From an uncultured Prevotella sp. (GTDB taxonomy: Bacteria > Bacteroidota > Bacteroidia > Bacteroidales > Bacteroidaceae), in the NCBI GenBank assembly GCA_900316565.1, contig ONDK01000015.1, positions 1 through 44,208 of the forward strand: a DNA stretch of 44,208 nucleotides. Direction: 5' to 3'. The notes beneath the pieces are model-generated. The model was given only the letters and a program-made list of their open reading frames with translations, was not told the origin of the DNA and did no database searches. Shown piece by piece: positions 23,540-30,884 of this stretch (position 1 is its first letter; every line of letters starts with the position of its first letter). The position numbers and the translations under genes were made by a program.

Positions 23540-24235
23540 TTACAATATTTTTAGCAGATCACCGAAATGGTCGAGACGCACGAGCCGCTCATGGTCGTGT
23601 TCCTCGACCATTTCGTATTTCCACATGGTGTGGAACGGGATGTGGGCGGCGTAACCACCGAGCTGCAGTACCGGCTCGATGTCTGACTTGAACGAGTTGC
23701 CGATCATCATAAAACTGTTTATCTCTGCGTTGAAGCGGTGGCAGAGCTTGACATATTCCTTATGTGTCTTGTCGGCAACGATGACGGCGTCGTCGAAGTA
23801 CTGCGCCAGACCGGAGCGGCGCAGTTTGTTCTCCTGGTCAAGGATTTCACCCTTGGTGAACACTACCATGCGGTACCGTCCGGAAGCATGCAGCGCATCC
23901 AACGTCTCGCGGACCTGTGGCAGTGGTGTGGCGGGAATCTCCAGCAGCGACCTTCCAAGGCGTATGGCCTCCATAATCTTGTCGGCGGTGATGCGGCCGT
24001 GGCTCACCTCAATGGCATTCTCGGTAAGGGAGATGGTGAACGCCTTACAGCCATAGCCCAGATGTGGCATGTCGGCGGTCTCGGTGGCGAAAAGGGCCTG
24101 CGATATCTCGTCGGCACTGCCGTAGTCCTCCAAAAGCTTGCAGTATGCTTTCTCCACACTGTCGAATAAACTCTGGCAGTCCCAAAGGGTGTCGTCGGCA
24201 TCGAACGCCAACAGTTTTATCTTGTCCTTATACAT
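23540..24235 (-). CDS. HAD-superfamily hydrolase (phosphatase)
   Basis: The 231-aa protein has the four HAD motifs: DADDTLW near residues 11-17 (nucleophile D11 and acid D13), VVFTKG near 122-127, a lysine in ADKTHKEY near 155, and MMIGNSFKSDIEP near 177-189 carrying the acidic metal ligands. The cap lies between motifs I and II, as in subfamily I phosphatases. The substrate is unknown. It is isolated between two repeat arrays. No convincing -7 box was found upstream. Confidence 0.9.
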   Translation of the reverse strand: MYKDKIKLLAFDADDTLWDCQSLFDSVEKAYCKLLEDYGSADEISQALFATETADMPHLGYGCKAFTISLTENAIEVSHGRITADKIMEAIRLGRSLLEIPATPLPQVRETLDALHASGRYRMVVFTKGEILDQENKLRRSGLAQYFDDAVIVADKTHKEYVKLCHRFNAEINSFMMIGNSFKSDIEPVLQLGGYAAHIPFHTMWKYEMVEEHDHERLVRLDHFGDLLKIL

Positions 24236-24294
24236 TGTTTACTTCGAAGTTCCTGAGTGTTATAGGGAGACTGTAGACAATAAAAACGAAAAAA

Positions 24295-24318
24295 CCCCTG
24301 ACTCATAGAGTCAGAGGT
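24295..24318 (-). terminator. Terminator of the 69-aa lipoprotein gene
   Basis: On the minus strand CCTCTGACTC and GAGTCAGGGG form a hairpin around a three-base loop, followed by TTTTTTCGTTTTT. It lies 35 bp past the stop codon. Confidence 0.8.
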
Positions 24319-24352
24319 CCTTTCTCTCTTTTTTCAGTTCGTAGAGCTAAGA

Positions 24353-24562
24353 TTACTTAGCCACAGTATCGGTAGCTGCGCTGTCGGTAGCTGCGCTATC
24401 GGTAGCTGCGCTGTCAGCGTTTGCGCTGTCAGAAGCTGCGCTATCAACAACTGTTGTGTCAGTTGCAGTGCTGTCAGCGTTAGCGTCAGCGTTAGACTTG
24501 TTACCACAAGATGCGAAAGAGATAGCTGCGATAGCTACGAACATTAAAACTAATTTCTTCAT
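24353..24562 (-). CDS. Small low-complexity lipoprotein (69 aa)
   Basis: The first 20 residues form a lipoprotein signal with lipobox SFASC. The remaining ~48 residues are built almost only from A, D, S and T, in a five-residue period (DSAAT). In DNA this is a set of 15-bp units (core GGTAGCTGCGCTGTC). Such acidic, Asp/Ser/Ala tails on tiny lipoproteins recur in Bacteroidetes; a specific role is not known. Monocistronic, with a TACCTTTG -7 box at 24614-24621 and its own terminator. The number of units probably varies between strains. Confidence 0.8.
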   Translation of the reverse strand: MKKLVLMFVAIAAISFASCGNKSNADANADSTATDTTVVDSAASDSANADSAATDSAATDSAATDTVAK

Positions 24563-24990
24563 TTTCTTTGCTTTTTAAATCTGTAAAACAATCATTTGTT
24601 TATTAAAACACTGCAAAGGTAAGCGTTTTTTTAATATGGCGATAACTTTTTTCGACTTTTTTTTCATCAATTTTGTAACCTTTTTGCAATGCATTGATAA
24701 TCAATGTATTACAAACTGTGAACAGATGTTAAACTTTTCTGTGTACCCGAACAGACACCAAAATATGCTCTTTTTGCCACCATTATAGCTCTTAGGATGG
24801 CAATCCTCAACATGTAGATTGCCGTCTGTTGCGGTGGCAGGCTATGCGACTTTGTGCAAAGACCCCTTTCACGGTTATTTCTCATGAGTCATCCTATTAT
24901 ACATTATTATATATACAAGTTTGCAAGTAAAAATCTACACGTACAGATAGGAATAACTACTCAGCCCCCCAACTTGATATTCTCATTAAA
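24563..24990. other. Gene-free AT-rich region with a promoter and a nested hairpin
   Basis: A minus-strand -7 box TACCTTTG lies at 24614-24621 for the small lipoprotein. Positions 24775-24839 form a two-stage inverted repeat: TGCCACC/GGTGGCA outside, GGCAATC/GATTGCC inside. No T tract or clear promoter accompanies it. The rest shows no coding signal. Confidence 0.5.
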
Positions 24991-24996
24991 CTACTC

Positions 24997-25058
24997 AGTG
25001 CCTCGGAGGCTGTAAGTTACGGTTGACCATGGAGGATGGGGATAAACCCCACCCCTAC
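24997..25058. repeat. REP-like array II, left end
   Basis: A fragment of the element-B end (GTGCCTCGGAGGCTGTAAGTTAC, in two short pieces around 24998-25020) is followed by one minus-oriented GTAG-type unit at 25031-25058. The same order, end fragment then unit, occurs at 43918-43981. Confidence 0.75.
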
Positions 25059-25104
25059 ACAAGGTTCCACAGTACGATTTCAATAAGACGAGAGAACCTG
25101 CTTA

Positions 25105-25398
25105 GTGCCTCGAAGAGGCACACTCTCAGTAACCCCAGACTAAGCGAGCGAAGCGAGGGCAGCCTGGGGGATAGCTCGAAAGGATAGTGTCCACTAAGTG
25201 CCTCGGAGAGGTACATACACGTAGTGTGCACATATATGAAGCTATATACTATAAGACAACCATTAGTATATAATGATGAACACTGCGTGTATGTACCTCT
25301 CCGAGGCACTGAGTAAGCATCTCCTATCTTCTTACCCCCAGGCTGCTCTCGCTTCGCTCGTTTAGCCTGGGGTTACTGAGAACCAGCCTCTCCGAGGC
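25105..25398. repeat. Composite inverted-repeat element B, copy 2 (294 bp)
   Basis: It has the same architecture as copy 1. The inner arms 25198-25226 and 25281-25309 are inverse copies with one mismatch over 29 bp, around a 54-bp AT-rich centre. The left CCCCAG hairpin reads CCCCAGACT/AGCCTGGGG, whereas others read GACT/AGTC or GGCT/AGCC; thus both paired and half-changed states are seen. No ORF. Confidence 0.85.
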
Positions 25399-25418
25399 TA
25401 TAAATCACTGTTGCGCTT

Positions 25419-25653
25419 AGAGGATGGGGATAAACCCCACCCCTACATTGGTGGGACATCGCTGCATCACCACCGGCTGCACCCGCTTTGCGGAAAACAA
25501 TGGAATCCAATGTAGGGGTGGGGTTTATCCCCATCCGCCAAGTGAAAGAGATCTCTGTCTCCCAATGTAGGGGTGGGGTTTATCCCCATCCGCCAAGTGA
25601 AAGAGATCTCTGTCTCCCAATGTAGGGGTGGGGGGGGTATATCCCCCATCCTC
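25419..25653. repeat. REP-like array II, right part
   Basis: A minus-oriented unit (25419-25446) is followed by the conserved ~65-bp spacer in reverse order compared with array I, then three plus-oriented units at 25512, 25567 and 25622 (55-bp period). The last has an expanded G tract (GGGGGGG) and TATAT loop. This is array I turned round. Confidence 0.85.
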
Positions 25654-25784
25654 AAAGAGCCCCTGCGACTTACAGCCGAGGCAATAAATGACTGTTACAC
25701 GTGGATGGGATAAGAGTGATCAGATTCTCTCCTTCTAGTGAAGTTAGAGGGGTCGTTTAGGTGAACCTGAGGGGTCCTGCCCTT

Positions 25785-25948
25785 AGAGGATGGGGATAAA
25801 CCCCACCCCTACATTGGGTTCCTCAGCACCACATTGGGTTCTCAGCACCACATTGGGTTCCCAGCACCACATTTGGTTCCTCAGCACCTACATTGGTTTC
25901 CTCAGCACTACATTGGTTTCCTCAGCACCACATTGGGTTTCCAGCACC
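25785..25948 (+). repeat. Solo REP-like unit followed by a ~20-bp minisatellite
   Basis: A minus-oriented unit (25785-25812) runs directly into about seven copies of a 18-21-bp sequence, ACATTGGGTTCCTCAGCACC and variants, up to 25948. The first residues of the motif (ACATTGGGT) are the normal flank of the unit, so the minisatellite grew from the REP edge. It ends about 80 bp before the Pho-like operator of the porin gene. Confidence 0.8.
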
Positions 25949-26026
25949 GTTTCAGCTGGTCCGCTTATATGGTTCGATGCCTTATGCAAAATACCAATAC
26001 GTACAAGCAGTTTCTGTTTAATCCAC

Positions 26027-26073
26027 TTGTAATACCGCTGTAACGCTAATGTAACATCCGGGTGGTAATTTTG
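26027..26073 (+). promoter_or_regulatory. Pho-box-like operator and -7 box of the porin gene
   Basis: Three heptamers at exact 11-bp spacing are visible: TTGTAAT (26027-26033), CTGTAAC (26038-26044) and ATGTAAC (26049-26055). After 10 bp follows the -7 box TAATTTTG (26066-26073). The same geometry occurs before the ppk operon and pit. Proteobacterial PhoB boxes have the same 7+4 period and end about 10 bp before the -10 box. Confidence 0.75.
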
Positions 26074-26115
26074 CGGCAATAATAACAATATTGCACAATC
26101 CAGATATAATCCGAG

Positions 26116-27174
26116 ATGAAGATTAATTTACTACGAACAACATTTTTCTTGTTATCGCTCGCCACATCATTTGTTGCTTCAGCGCAGAGCACCGGCGGCA
26201 CATCCCAGGTCTGTAGGATGAAGATTGGTGGTACTATCCGCGGCAAGTACGAATACCAGACCTCCGACCAGAAAGGCCGTTTTGAGGTGCGCACGGCCCG
26301 TGTTAACGTCGCCGGCGACCTCAACCAGTATGTTTCCTATAAGGCTGAGATAGACCTCTGCGACGAAGGTCAGATAAAGATGCTCGACGCCTACGCCATG
26401 TTGCGTCCGTGGCGAACGCTGAAGTTCACCATCGGCCAGATGCGTGTGCCGTTCACCATCGACGCCCACCGCTCTCCCGACCAGCAGTACTTTGCCAACC
26501 GCTCGTTTATCGCCAAGCAGGTTGGTAACGTGCGTGATGTCGGTGCACGTCTCGGATATACGTTTAATGTAGGTTTTCCGATAATTTTTGAGGGTGGACT
26601 CTACAACGGCTCCGGCCTGACGAACCAGAAGGACTTCTGGACCAACAACATCAACTTCTCCACTAAGGCACAGTTTCTGCTCCCCGTGGGCCTTGACGTG
26701 GTGCTCAGCGCGCAGAAGGTGAAGCCCAGTGATGTCGACGTGATGATGTATGACGCAGGCATGACCTATCATAAGAAAGGGTTCATCGCCGAGGCCGAGT
26801 ACCTTTATAAGCACTATGGCAAGGGAGCCTTTCATCCTGTCCATGCCTTCGACGGTTTCGTGTCGTACGACATCCCGCTGCGCCGCTGCCTGTTCTCGAA
26901 GGTGTCGCCTCTGGTGCGCTACGACTTCATGTCCGACCACAGCGACGGCAAGCGGTATAAGACTGACGACGACACTGACGAGGCGTCGAAGGGCCAGCTT
27001 ATCGTCAACGACTATAAGCGCAGCCGAATAACGGGCGGTGTTACGCTGAGTCTCGACAAACCGTTCCTCAGCGACATCCGCGTCAATTATGAGAAATATT
27101 TTTACGGACATGACGGTATTCCGAAGCCTTCGGAGAAGGATAAGATAGTTGTGGAGTTTATGGTTCACTTTTAG
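26116..27174 (+). CDS. Phosphate-selective porin (OprO/OprP-like)
   Basis: The product is an outer-membrane beta barrel. A signal peptide (residues 1-23, ...FVASAQ) is followed by the OprO/P pattern: GGTIRGKYEYQTSD..., the RFEVRTARVNVAGDLN segment, alternating strands throughout and the ...VVEFMVHF end with terminal phenylalanine that barrels need for insertion. At 352 aa it is slightly shorter than Pseudomonas OprP. Its neighbours (polyphosphate enzymes, phosphate permease) and the shared upstream operator make phosphate or polyphosphate uptake the likely role. Carried anion specificity is not provable from sequence. Confidence 0.85.
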   Translation: MKINLLRTTFFLLSLATSFVASAQSTGGTSQVCRMKIGGTIRGKYEYQTSDQKGRFEVRTARVNVAGDLNQYVSYKAEIDLCDEGQIKMLDAYAMLRPWRTLKFTIGQMRVPFTIDAHRSPDQQYFANRSFIAKQVGNVRDVGARLGYTFNVGFPIIFEGGLYNGSGLTNQKDFWTNNINFSTKAQFLLPVGLDVVLSAQKVKPSDVDVMMYDAGMTYHKKGFIAEAEYLYKHYGKGAFHPVHAFDGFVSYDIPLRRCLFSKVSPLVRYDFMSDHSDGKRYKTDDDTDEASKGQLIVNDYKRSRITGGVTLSLDKPFLSDIRVNYEKYFYGHDGIPKPSEKDKIVVEFMVHF

Positions 27175-27197
27175 TCTTTTACATGGTTTTAATATAA

Positions 27198-27244
27198 CCT
27201 TCACATCATTGTAACAACTTTGTAACGCTTTCTAAGTACTTTTG
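27198..27244 (+). promoter_or_regulatory. Pho-box-like operator and -7 box of the LRR-ppk-ppx operon
   Basis: TTGTAAC at 27209-27215 and again at 27220-27226 (11-bp period) are preceded by a weaker CCTTCAC at 27198-27204. The -7 box TACTTTTG (27237-27244) follows after exactly 10 bp. Confidence 0.75.
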
Positions 27245-27289
27245 CAACCAATAAGTAATCATTACAACGTCAAGTTACAAAAAACAATT

Positions 27290-27847
27290 ATGAAGGAAAG
27301 CAAGAAAGCCATTTTGAAGTCGTTGTCAAAGAACACGAAGAAAAGCGACCGTTTTGACATGCTGGTGCTCAATCTCGCACTGCAGAAGATTGATGGGGAT
27401 AACTTCGATTTCGACGGTGATGCTGTATACACCGTTGACCATAAGTGTCTGATTTACTGCCTGTCGTCGAAGGACAGCATAACGATACCCGAGGGCACGG
27501 AGGTCATCGGCGATATGGCCTTCAGACGTAAGAAGTCACTGAAGAATGTCGTCATCCCCTCGACGGTTACCACTATCGGCCAGGACGCCTTCTACGACTG
27601 CGACAGCCTCGACAACGTCTATATCCCAGCTTCTGTAACAACCGTCAAGGGCTATGCCTTTGCCGAGTGCGACAAACTGAAAACCGTTACCTTCGGCGGT
27701 GTGCCCAAGCACCTGAGCCGTCATGCCTTTGACGACAGTGAGGACCTCCACCGTGTCATCGTACCGGCAAAGAAAGTAAAGGCCTTCCAGAAAGCACTGC
27801 ACTACGATGCAACCGATGACGAATTTCTGATTATAGAAAAACAATGA
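27290..27847 (+). CDS. BspA-type leucine-rich-repeat protein, cytoplasmic (185 aa)
   Basis: From about residue 65 the protein shows LRR_5/BspA repeats: SITIPEGTEVIGDMAFRRKK, LKNVVIPSTVTTIGQDAFYD, LDNVYIPASVTTVKGYAFAE and LKTVTFGG. Most such proteins are exported; this one has no signal peptide and begins with a lysine-rich helix (MKESKKAILKSLSKNTKKSD), so it should stay in the cytoplasm. The start at 27290 is used because the transcription start deduced from the -7 box lies near 27251, after the upstream TTG at 27242. The stop overlaps the ppk start by 4 bp (ATGA), so translation is coupled to polyphosphate kinase. A role as a Ppk partner or polyphosphate-linked scaffold is only a guess. Confidence 0.85.
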   Translation: MKESKKAILKSLSKNTKKSDRFDMLVLNLALQKIDGDNFDFDGDAVYTVDHKCLIYCLSSKDSITIPEGTEVIGDMAFRRKKSLKNVVIPSTVTTIGQDAFYDCDSLDNVYIPASVTTVKGYAFAECDKLKTVTFGGVPKHLSRHAFDDSEDLHRVIVPAKKVKAFQKALHYDATDDEFLIIEKQ

Positions 27848-29898
27848 AAAACCAATTGAAGAAATACTACGTAGAGCGCGACGTCAGCTGGATGTACTTC
27901 AATCACCGCATCCTGCAGGAAGCGCAGAAAGAGAACGTGCCATTGCTGGAGCGCCTGTCGTTCCTCGGCATCTACTCCAATAACCTCGACGAGTTCTTCC
28001 GCGTTCGCGTGGCCTCCATTAGCCGTCTTCTCGACGAGCCGTCGCTCGACAAGGGCACGCACCACGCGCTGAAGAACAGTCTGAAGACCATTAACAGACT
28101 CAACCTCGCATACAGCGTGGAGTATAACGAGACCGTGGAGCAGGTCATGGCGGAGCTTCAGAAGCACGGCATACGTATCCTCAACGAGCATCAGCTTAAC
28201 GATGAGCAGAAGGAGTTCCTCCGTCGATACTACTTCGATAAGATAAACGGCTCGGTGAACCCGATATGGCTCAACGAGATTGATGACATCGCAAAGCTCG
28301 AGGACAACCGTATATACCTCGTCGTGGAACGCACCGACACGGAGAGGCAGAAAACGAAATACGCCATCGTGAAAATCCCGGACCGCCAGGTCGGACGATG
28401 GGTGAAGATACCGTCGTCGGACGGCTACGATAATATAATGTATCTTGACGATATTGTACGCTACTGCCTTCCACTGATATTCATCGGCATGAAGCCCGCC
28501 ACCTACCGCGCCTATTCCTTCAAGTTTACCAAGGACGCTGAGATGGAGATCGACAACGACCAGGACTACGGCACGCTGGAGAAGATACGCCTCGGCATCG
28601 ACAGCCGTCGCCGCGGTGATGCCGTCCGCGTGCTCTACGACCGTGAGATGCCACGTGAGATACAGAAGAAAATTCTGGAGCGCCTCGACATCGACGAGCT
28701 CGACACCAACCTCGCCGGTGGCCGTTATCAGAACCATAAGGACCTGATGTCGTTCCCAGACTGCGGACATACGGAACTCAAGAACCCGAAGTGGTCGCAC
28801 AGCATGAAACCGGAGTTTACGTCGCAGGAGAGCATCCTCGACAAGATACGCGAGAAGGACCGCTTCATCCATGTGCCGTACCACTCCTTCGACTCCTATA
28901 TCCGTGTGCTCCAGGAGGCTGCAATGAAGCCGGAGGTAACTGAGATAAAGACCACGTTGTACCGTCTGGCCAAGGACTCGAAGGTTGTCAAGGCCCTTAT
29001 CAGCGCTGCCCGCAACGGCAAGAAGGTTACCGCCGTGGTGGAGCTCCTGGCCCGTTTCGACGAGGAGAGCAACATCAAATGGAGTAAGCGCATGCAGAGC
29101 GAGGGTGTCAACGTCATTTTCGGTGTTGAGGGGCTGAAGGTCCACTCGAAGCTCCTGCTGATAGAGTCGAAGAAAGGCAACATAGCTTGTATCGGCACCG
29201 GCAACTTCCATGAGGGCAACGCGAAAATATACACCGATTATATAATGATGACCGCACGCGCCGGCATAGTCAGGGATGTGGCACGTGTCTTCGACTTCAT
29301 AGAACATCCGTACATACACCCGCAGTTCCGTGAGCTGATGGTATCGCCGAACTCGATGAAGAACCGCATCCTGCATATGTTCGACACTGAGATACGCAAT
29401 GCCCGCGAAGGCAAGGAGGCATGGGTGAAGATAAAGATAAACCATATCACCGACAAGGACATGGTGCGCAAGCTCTATGAGGCGTCGGCAGCGGGCGTAA
29501 GAGTCGACATCGTCATTCGTGGCAACTGCTCACTGGTGCCGGGAGTGCCGGGCGTGAGTGAGAACATACGCTGCGTGGGCATCATAGACCGTTACCTCGA
29601 ACACTCGCGGATACTCATCTTCTGTAATGGAGGCCACAACAAGTACTACCTTGGCTCGGCCGACTGGATGCCGCGGAACCTCACCGGACGTGTGGAGGTC
29701 TATACCTCCGTCTACGACCCCGACCTCAGGGAGGACCTCATGCGCACCGTCGACTACGGCCTGCGCGACAACGTGAACGGACGTGTCGTCGACGGACTCG
29801 GTACAAACGCCTTCCCGGATGTTAAGGAGGGAGAGAAGCCGTTCCGCTCGCAGGAGGCCCTCAACGCATTCTATAACCCCGGCGACAACGGGAAATAA
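27844..29898 (+). CDS. ppk1: Polyphosphate kinase 1
   Basis: Ppk1 polymerises the terminal phosphate of ATP into polyphosphate. The N-terminal domain begins YYVERDVSWMYFNHRILQEA, with the typical FLGIYSNNLDEFFRVRVASI. The phosphorylated histidine is H434 (GLKVHSKLLLIE), and the second conserved histidine is H587 (YLEHSRILIF). The 684-aa length is normal for the family. It is the second gene of an operon (LRR, ppk1, ppx), with a Pho-like operator upstream. Confidence 0.96.
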   Translation: MKNQLKKYYVERDVSWMYFNHRILQEAQKENVPLLERLSFLGIYSNNLDEFFRVRVASISRLLDEPSLDKGTHHALKNSLKTINRLNLAYSVEYNETVEQVMAELQKHGIRILNEHQLNDEQKEFLRRYYFDKINGSVNPIWLNEIDDIAKLEDNRIYLVVERTDTERQKTKYAIVKIPDRQVGRWVKIPSSDGYDNIMYLDDIVRYCLPLIFIGMKPATYRAYSFKFTKDAEMEIDNDQDYGTLEKIRLGIDSRRRGDAVRVLYDREMPREIQKKILERLDIDELDTNLAGGRYQNHKDLMSFPDCGHTELKNPKWSHSMKPEFTSQESILDKIREKDRFIHVPYHSFDSYIRVLQEAAMKPEVTEIKTTLYRLAKDSKVVKALISAARNGKKVTAVVELLARFDEESNIKWSKRMQSEGVNVIFGVEGLKVHSKLLLIESKKGNIACIGTGNFHEGNAKIYTDYIMMTARAGIVRDVARVFDFIEHPYIHPQFRELMVSPNSMKNRILHMFDTEIRNAREGKEAWVKIKINHITDKDMVRKLYEASAAGVRVDIVIRGNCSLVPGVPGVSENIRCVGIIDRYLEHSRILIFCNGGHNKYYLGSADWMPRNLTGRVEVYTSVYDPDLREDLMRTVDYGLRDNVNGRVVDGLGTNAFPDVKEGEKPFRSQEALNAFYNPGDNGK

Positions 29899-29909
29899 TC
29901 ATCGTGACA

Positions 29910-30803
29910 ATGAATATAGACAGTTTCAACCTTGCAGCCATCGATGTCGGCTCCAATGCCGCCCGGCTGCTGATAAAGCATATCAATGTCGACGACAACG
30001 GACAGACCGAGGCCACTAAGTTGCTGTTCCTCCGCATCCCCCTGCGGCTGGGTATGGATGTCTTCGCCAACGGACGTATCTCCGAGGAACGTGAACGGGA
30101 GTTCATCGCCACGATGAAAGCCTACCGCCAGCTTATGAAGGTCTACAGCGTCAACAGCTACCGCGCCTGCGCCACGTCGGCAATGCGCGACGCAAAGAAC
30201 GGTAAGGCCATCATAAACAAGATAAAGGACAAGGCCCACATAAAACTCGATATCATCACCGGCTCTGAGGAGTCGAAGATTATCTACGACAACCACCTGT
30301 CCAATATCTCTTCCGAGGGCTGCTACCTCTACGTCGATGTTGGCGGCGGCTCCACGGAGCTCAGCTTCATCTGCGACGGTGAGCGCATCTACAGCCATTC
30401 GTTCAACATCGGAACGATACGTCTGCTGAAGGAGAAGGTGAAACGTGAGGATATCCTTAAGATGAAGTCGGAGATAAACCGCATAACCCTCGGTCGTGAG
30501 GACATAAAGATTATCGGCTCCGGCGGTAACATCAACAAGCTCTTCCGTCTCGCCTCGAAGAAGAGCAGCCTCTCTTACCTCCCCGTGGAAACCCTCCAGG
30601 AGGAGTACAATACGCTGAGCCGCCTCAGCGTGGAGGAGCGGATGGCCGTCTACGGACTGAAGCCCGACCGTGCCGATGTCATCGTTCCCGCCGCGGAGAT
30701 ATTCCTTCATATCGCCGCCAGCTCACACGCCAAGGAGATACTCGTTCCAAACCTTGGCCTTGCCGACGGAATAATCAATGAGATGATGCGAAAGAAATTG
30801 TAA
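29910..30803 (+). CDS. ppx: Exopolyphosphatase/pppGpp phosphatase (Ppx/GppA family), short form
   Basis: The sequence shows the ASKHA-type phosphate loops: AAIDVGSNAARLLI near residues 9-22, DVGGGSTELSF near 145, and GSGGNINKLF near 205. At 297 aa it has only the two core domains and lacks the C-terminal HD-like domain of E. coli Ppx. It releases phosphate from polyphosphate or acts on pppGpp; with ppk1 immediately upstream, polyphosphate turnover is the natural reading. The ATG at 29910 was taken; an upstream GTG (29904) in the same frame is an alternative. Its final codon and stop form the first heptamer of the pit operator. Confidence 0.92.
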   Translation: MNIDSFNLAAIDVGSNAARLLIKHINVDDNGQTEATKLLFLRIPLRLGMDVFANGRISEEREREFIATMKAYRQLMKVYSVNSYRACATSAMRDAKNGKAIINKIKDKAHIKLDIITGSEESKIIYDNHLSNISSEGCYLYVDVGGGSTELSFICDGERIYSHSFNIGTIRLLKEKVKREDILKMKSEINRITLGREDIKIIGSGGNINKLFRLASKKSSLSYLPVETLQEEYNTLSRLSVEERMAVYGLKPDRADVIVPAAEIFLHIAASSHAKEILVPNLGLADGIINEMMRKKL

Positions 30804-30855
30804 CACTATTGTAACATCAATGAAAAAAGTGTGTAATAATGTCTGTCTAATTTTG
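30798..30855 (+). promoter_or_regulatory. Pho-box-like operator and -7 box of the phosphate transporter gene
   Basis: Four positions at 11-bp steps are occupied: TTGTAAC (30798-30804), TTGTAAC (30809-30815), ATGAAAA (30820-30826, weak) and GTGTAAT (30831-30837). The -7 box TAATTTTG (30848-30855) follows after exactly 10 bp. The first heptamer overlaps the last codon and stop of ppx. Confidence 0.75.
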
Positions 30856-30884
30856 CCGACAGAATTATTACACACTTTTCTTTT
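30825..30884 (+). terminator. Long hairpin with T tract enclosing the pit promoter
   Basis: The left arm (30825-30847) and right arm (30858-30879) pair over 22 bp with one bulged G. The 10-nt loop (30848-30857) is exactly the -7 box TAATTTTG plus CC. CTTTTCTTTT follows and ATG starts at 30885. Read-through RNA from ppx would form a terminator-like hairpin, whereas RNA started at the local promoter would contain only the right arm. Confidence 0.7.

Noticed and set aside
24673-24690. TTGTAAC-CTTT-TTGCAAT at 11-bp spacing, similar to the Pho-like operators
   Set aside because: No TAnnTTTG box follows at 10 bp, no plus-strand gene lies downstream, and the region is AT-rich, so chance is likely.
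25790-26043. Overlapping frames of 69-80 codons in the minisatellite before the porin gene
   Set aside because: They are open only because the ~20-bp units lack stop codons; sequences are repetitive and no start signal is seen.
27802-29445. A 547-codon frame antisense to ppk1
   Set aside because: It is the mirror of a long, GC-rich, strongly coding gene; no promoter, start context or family resemblance supports it.
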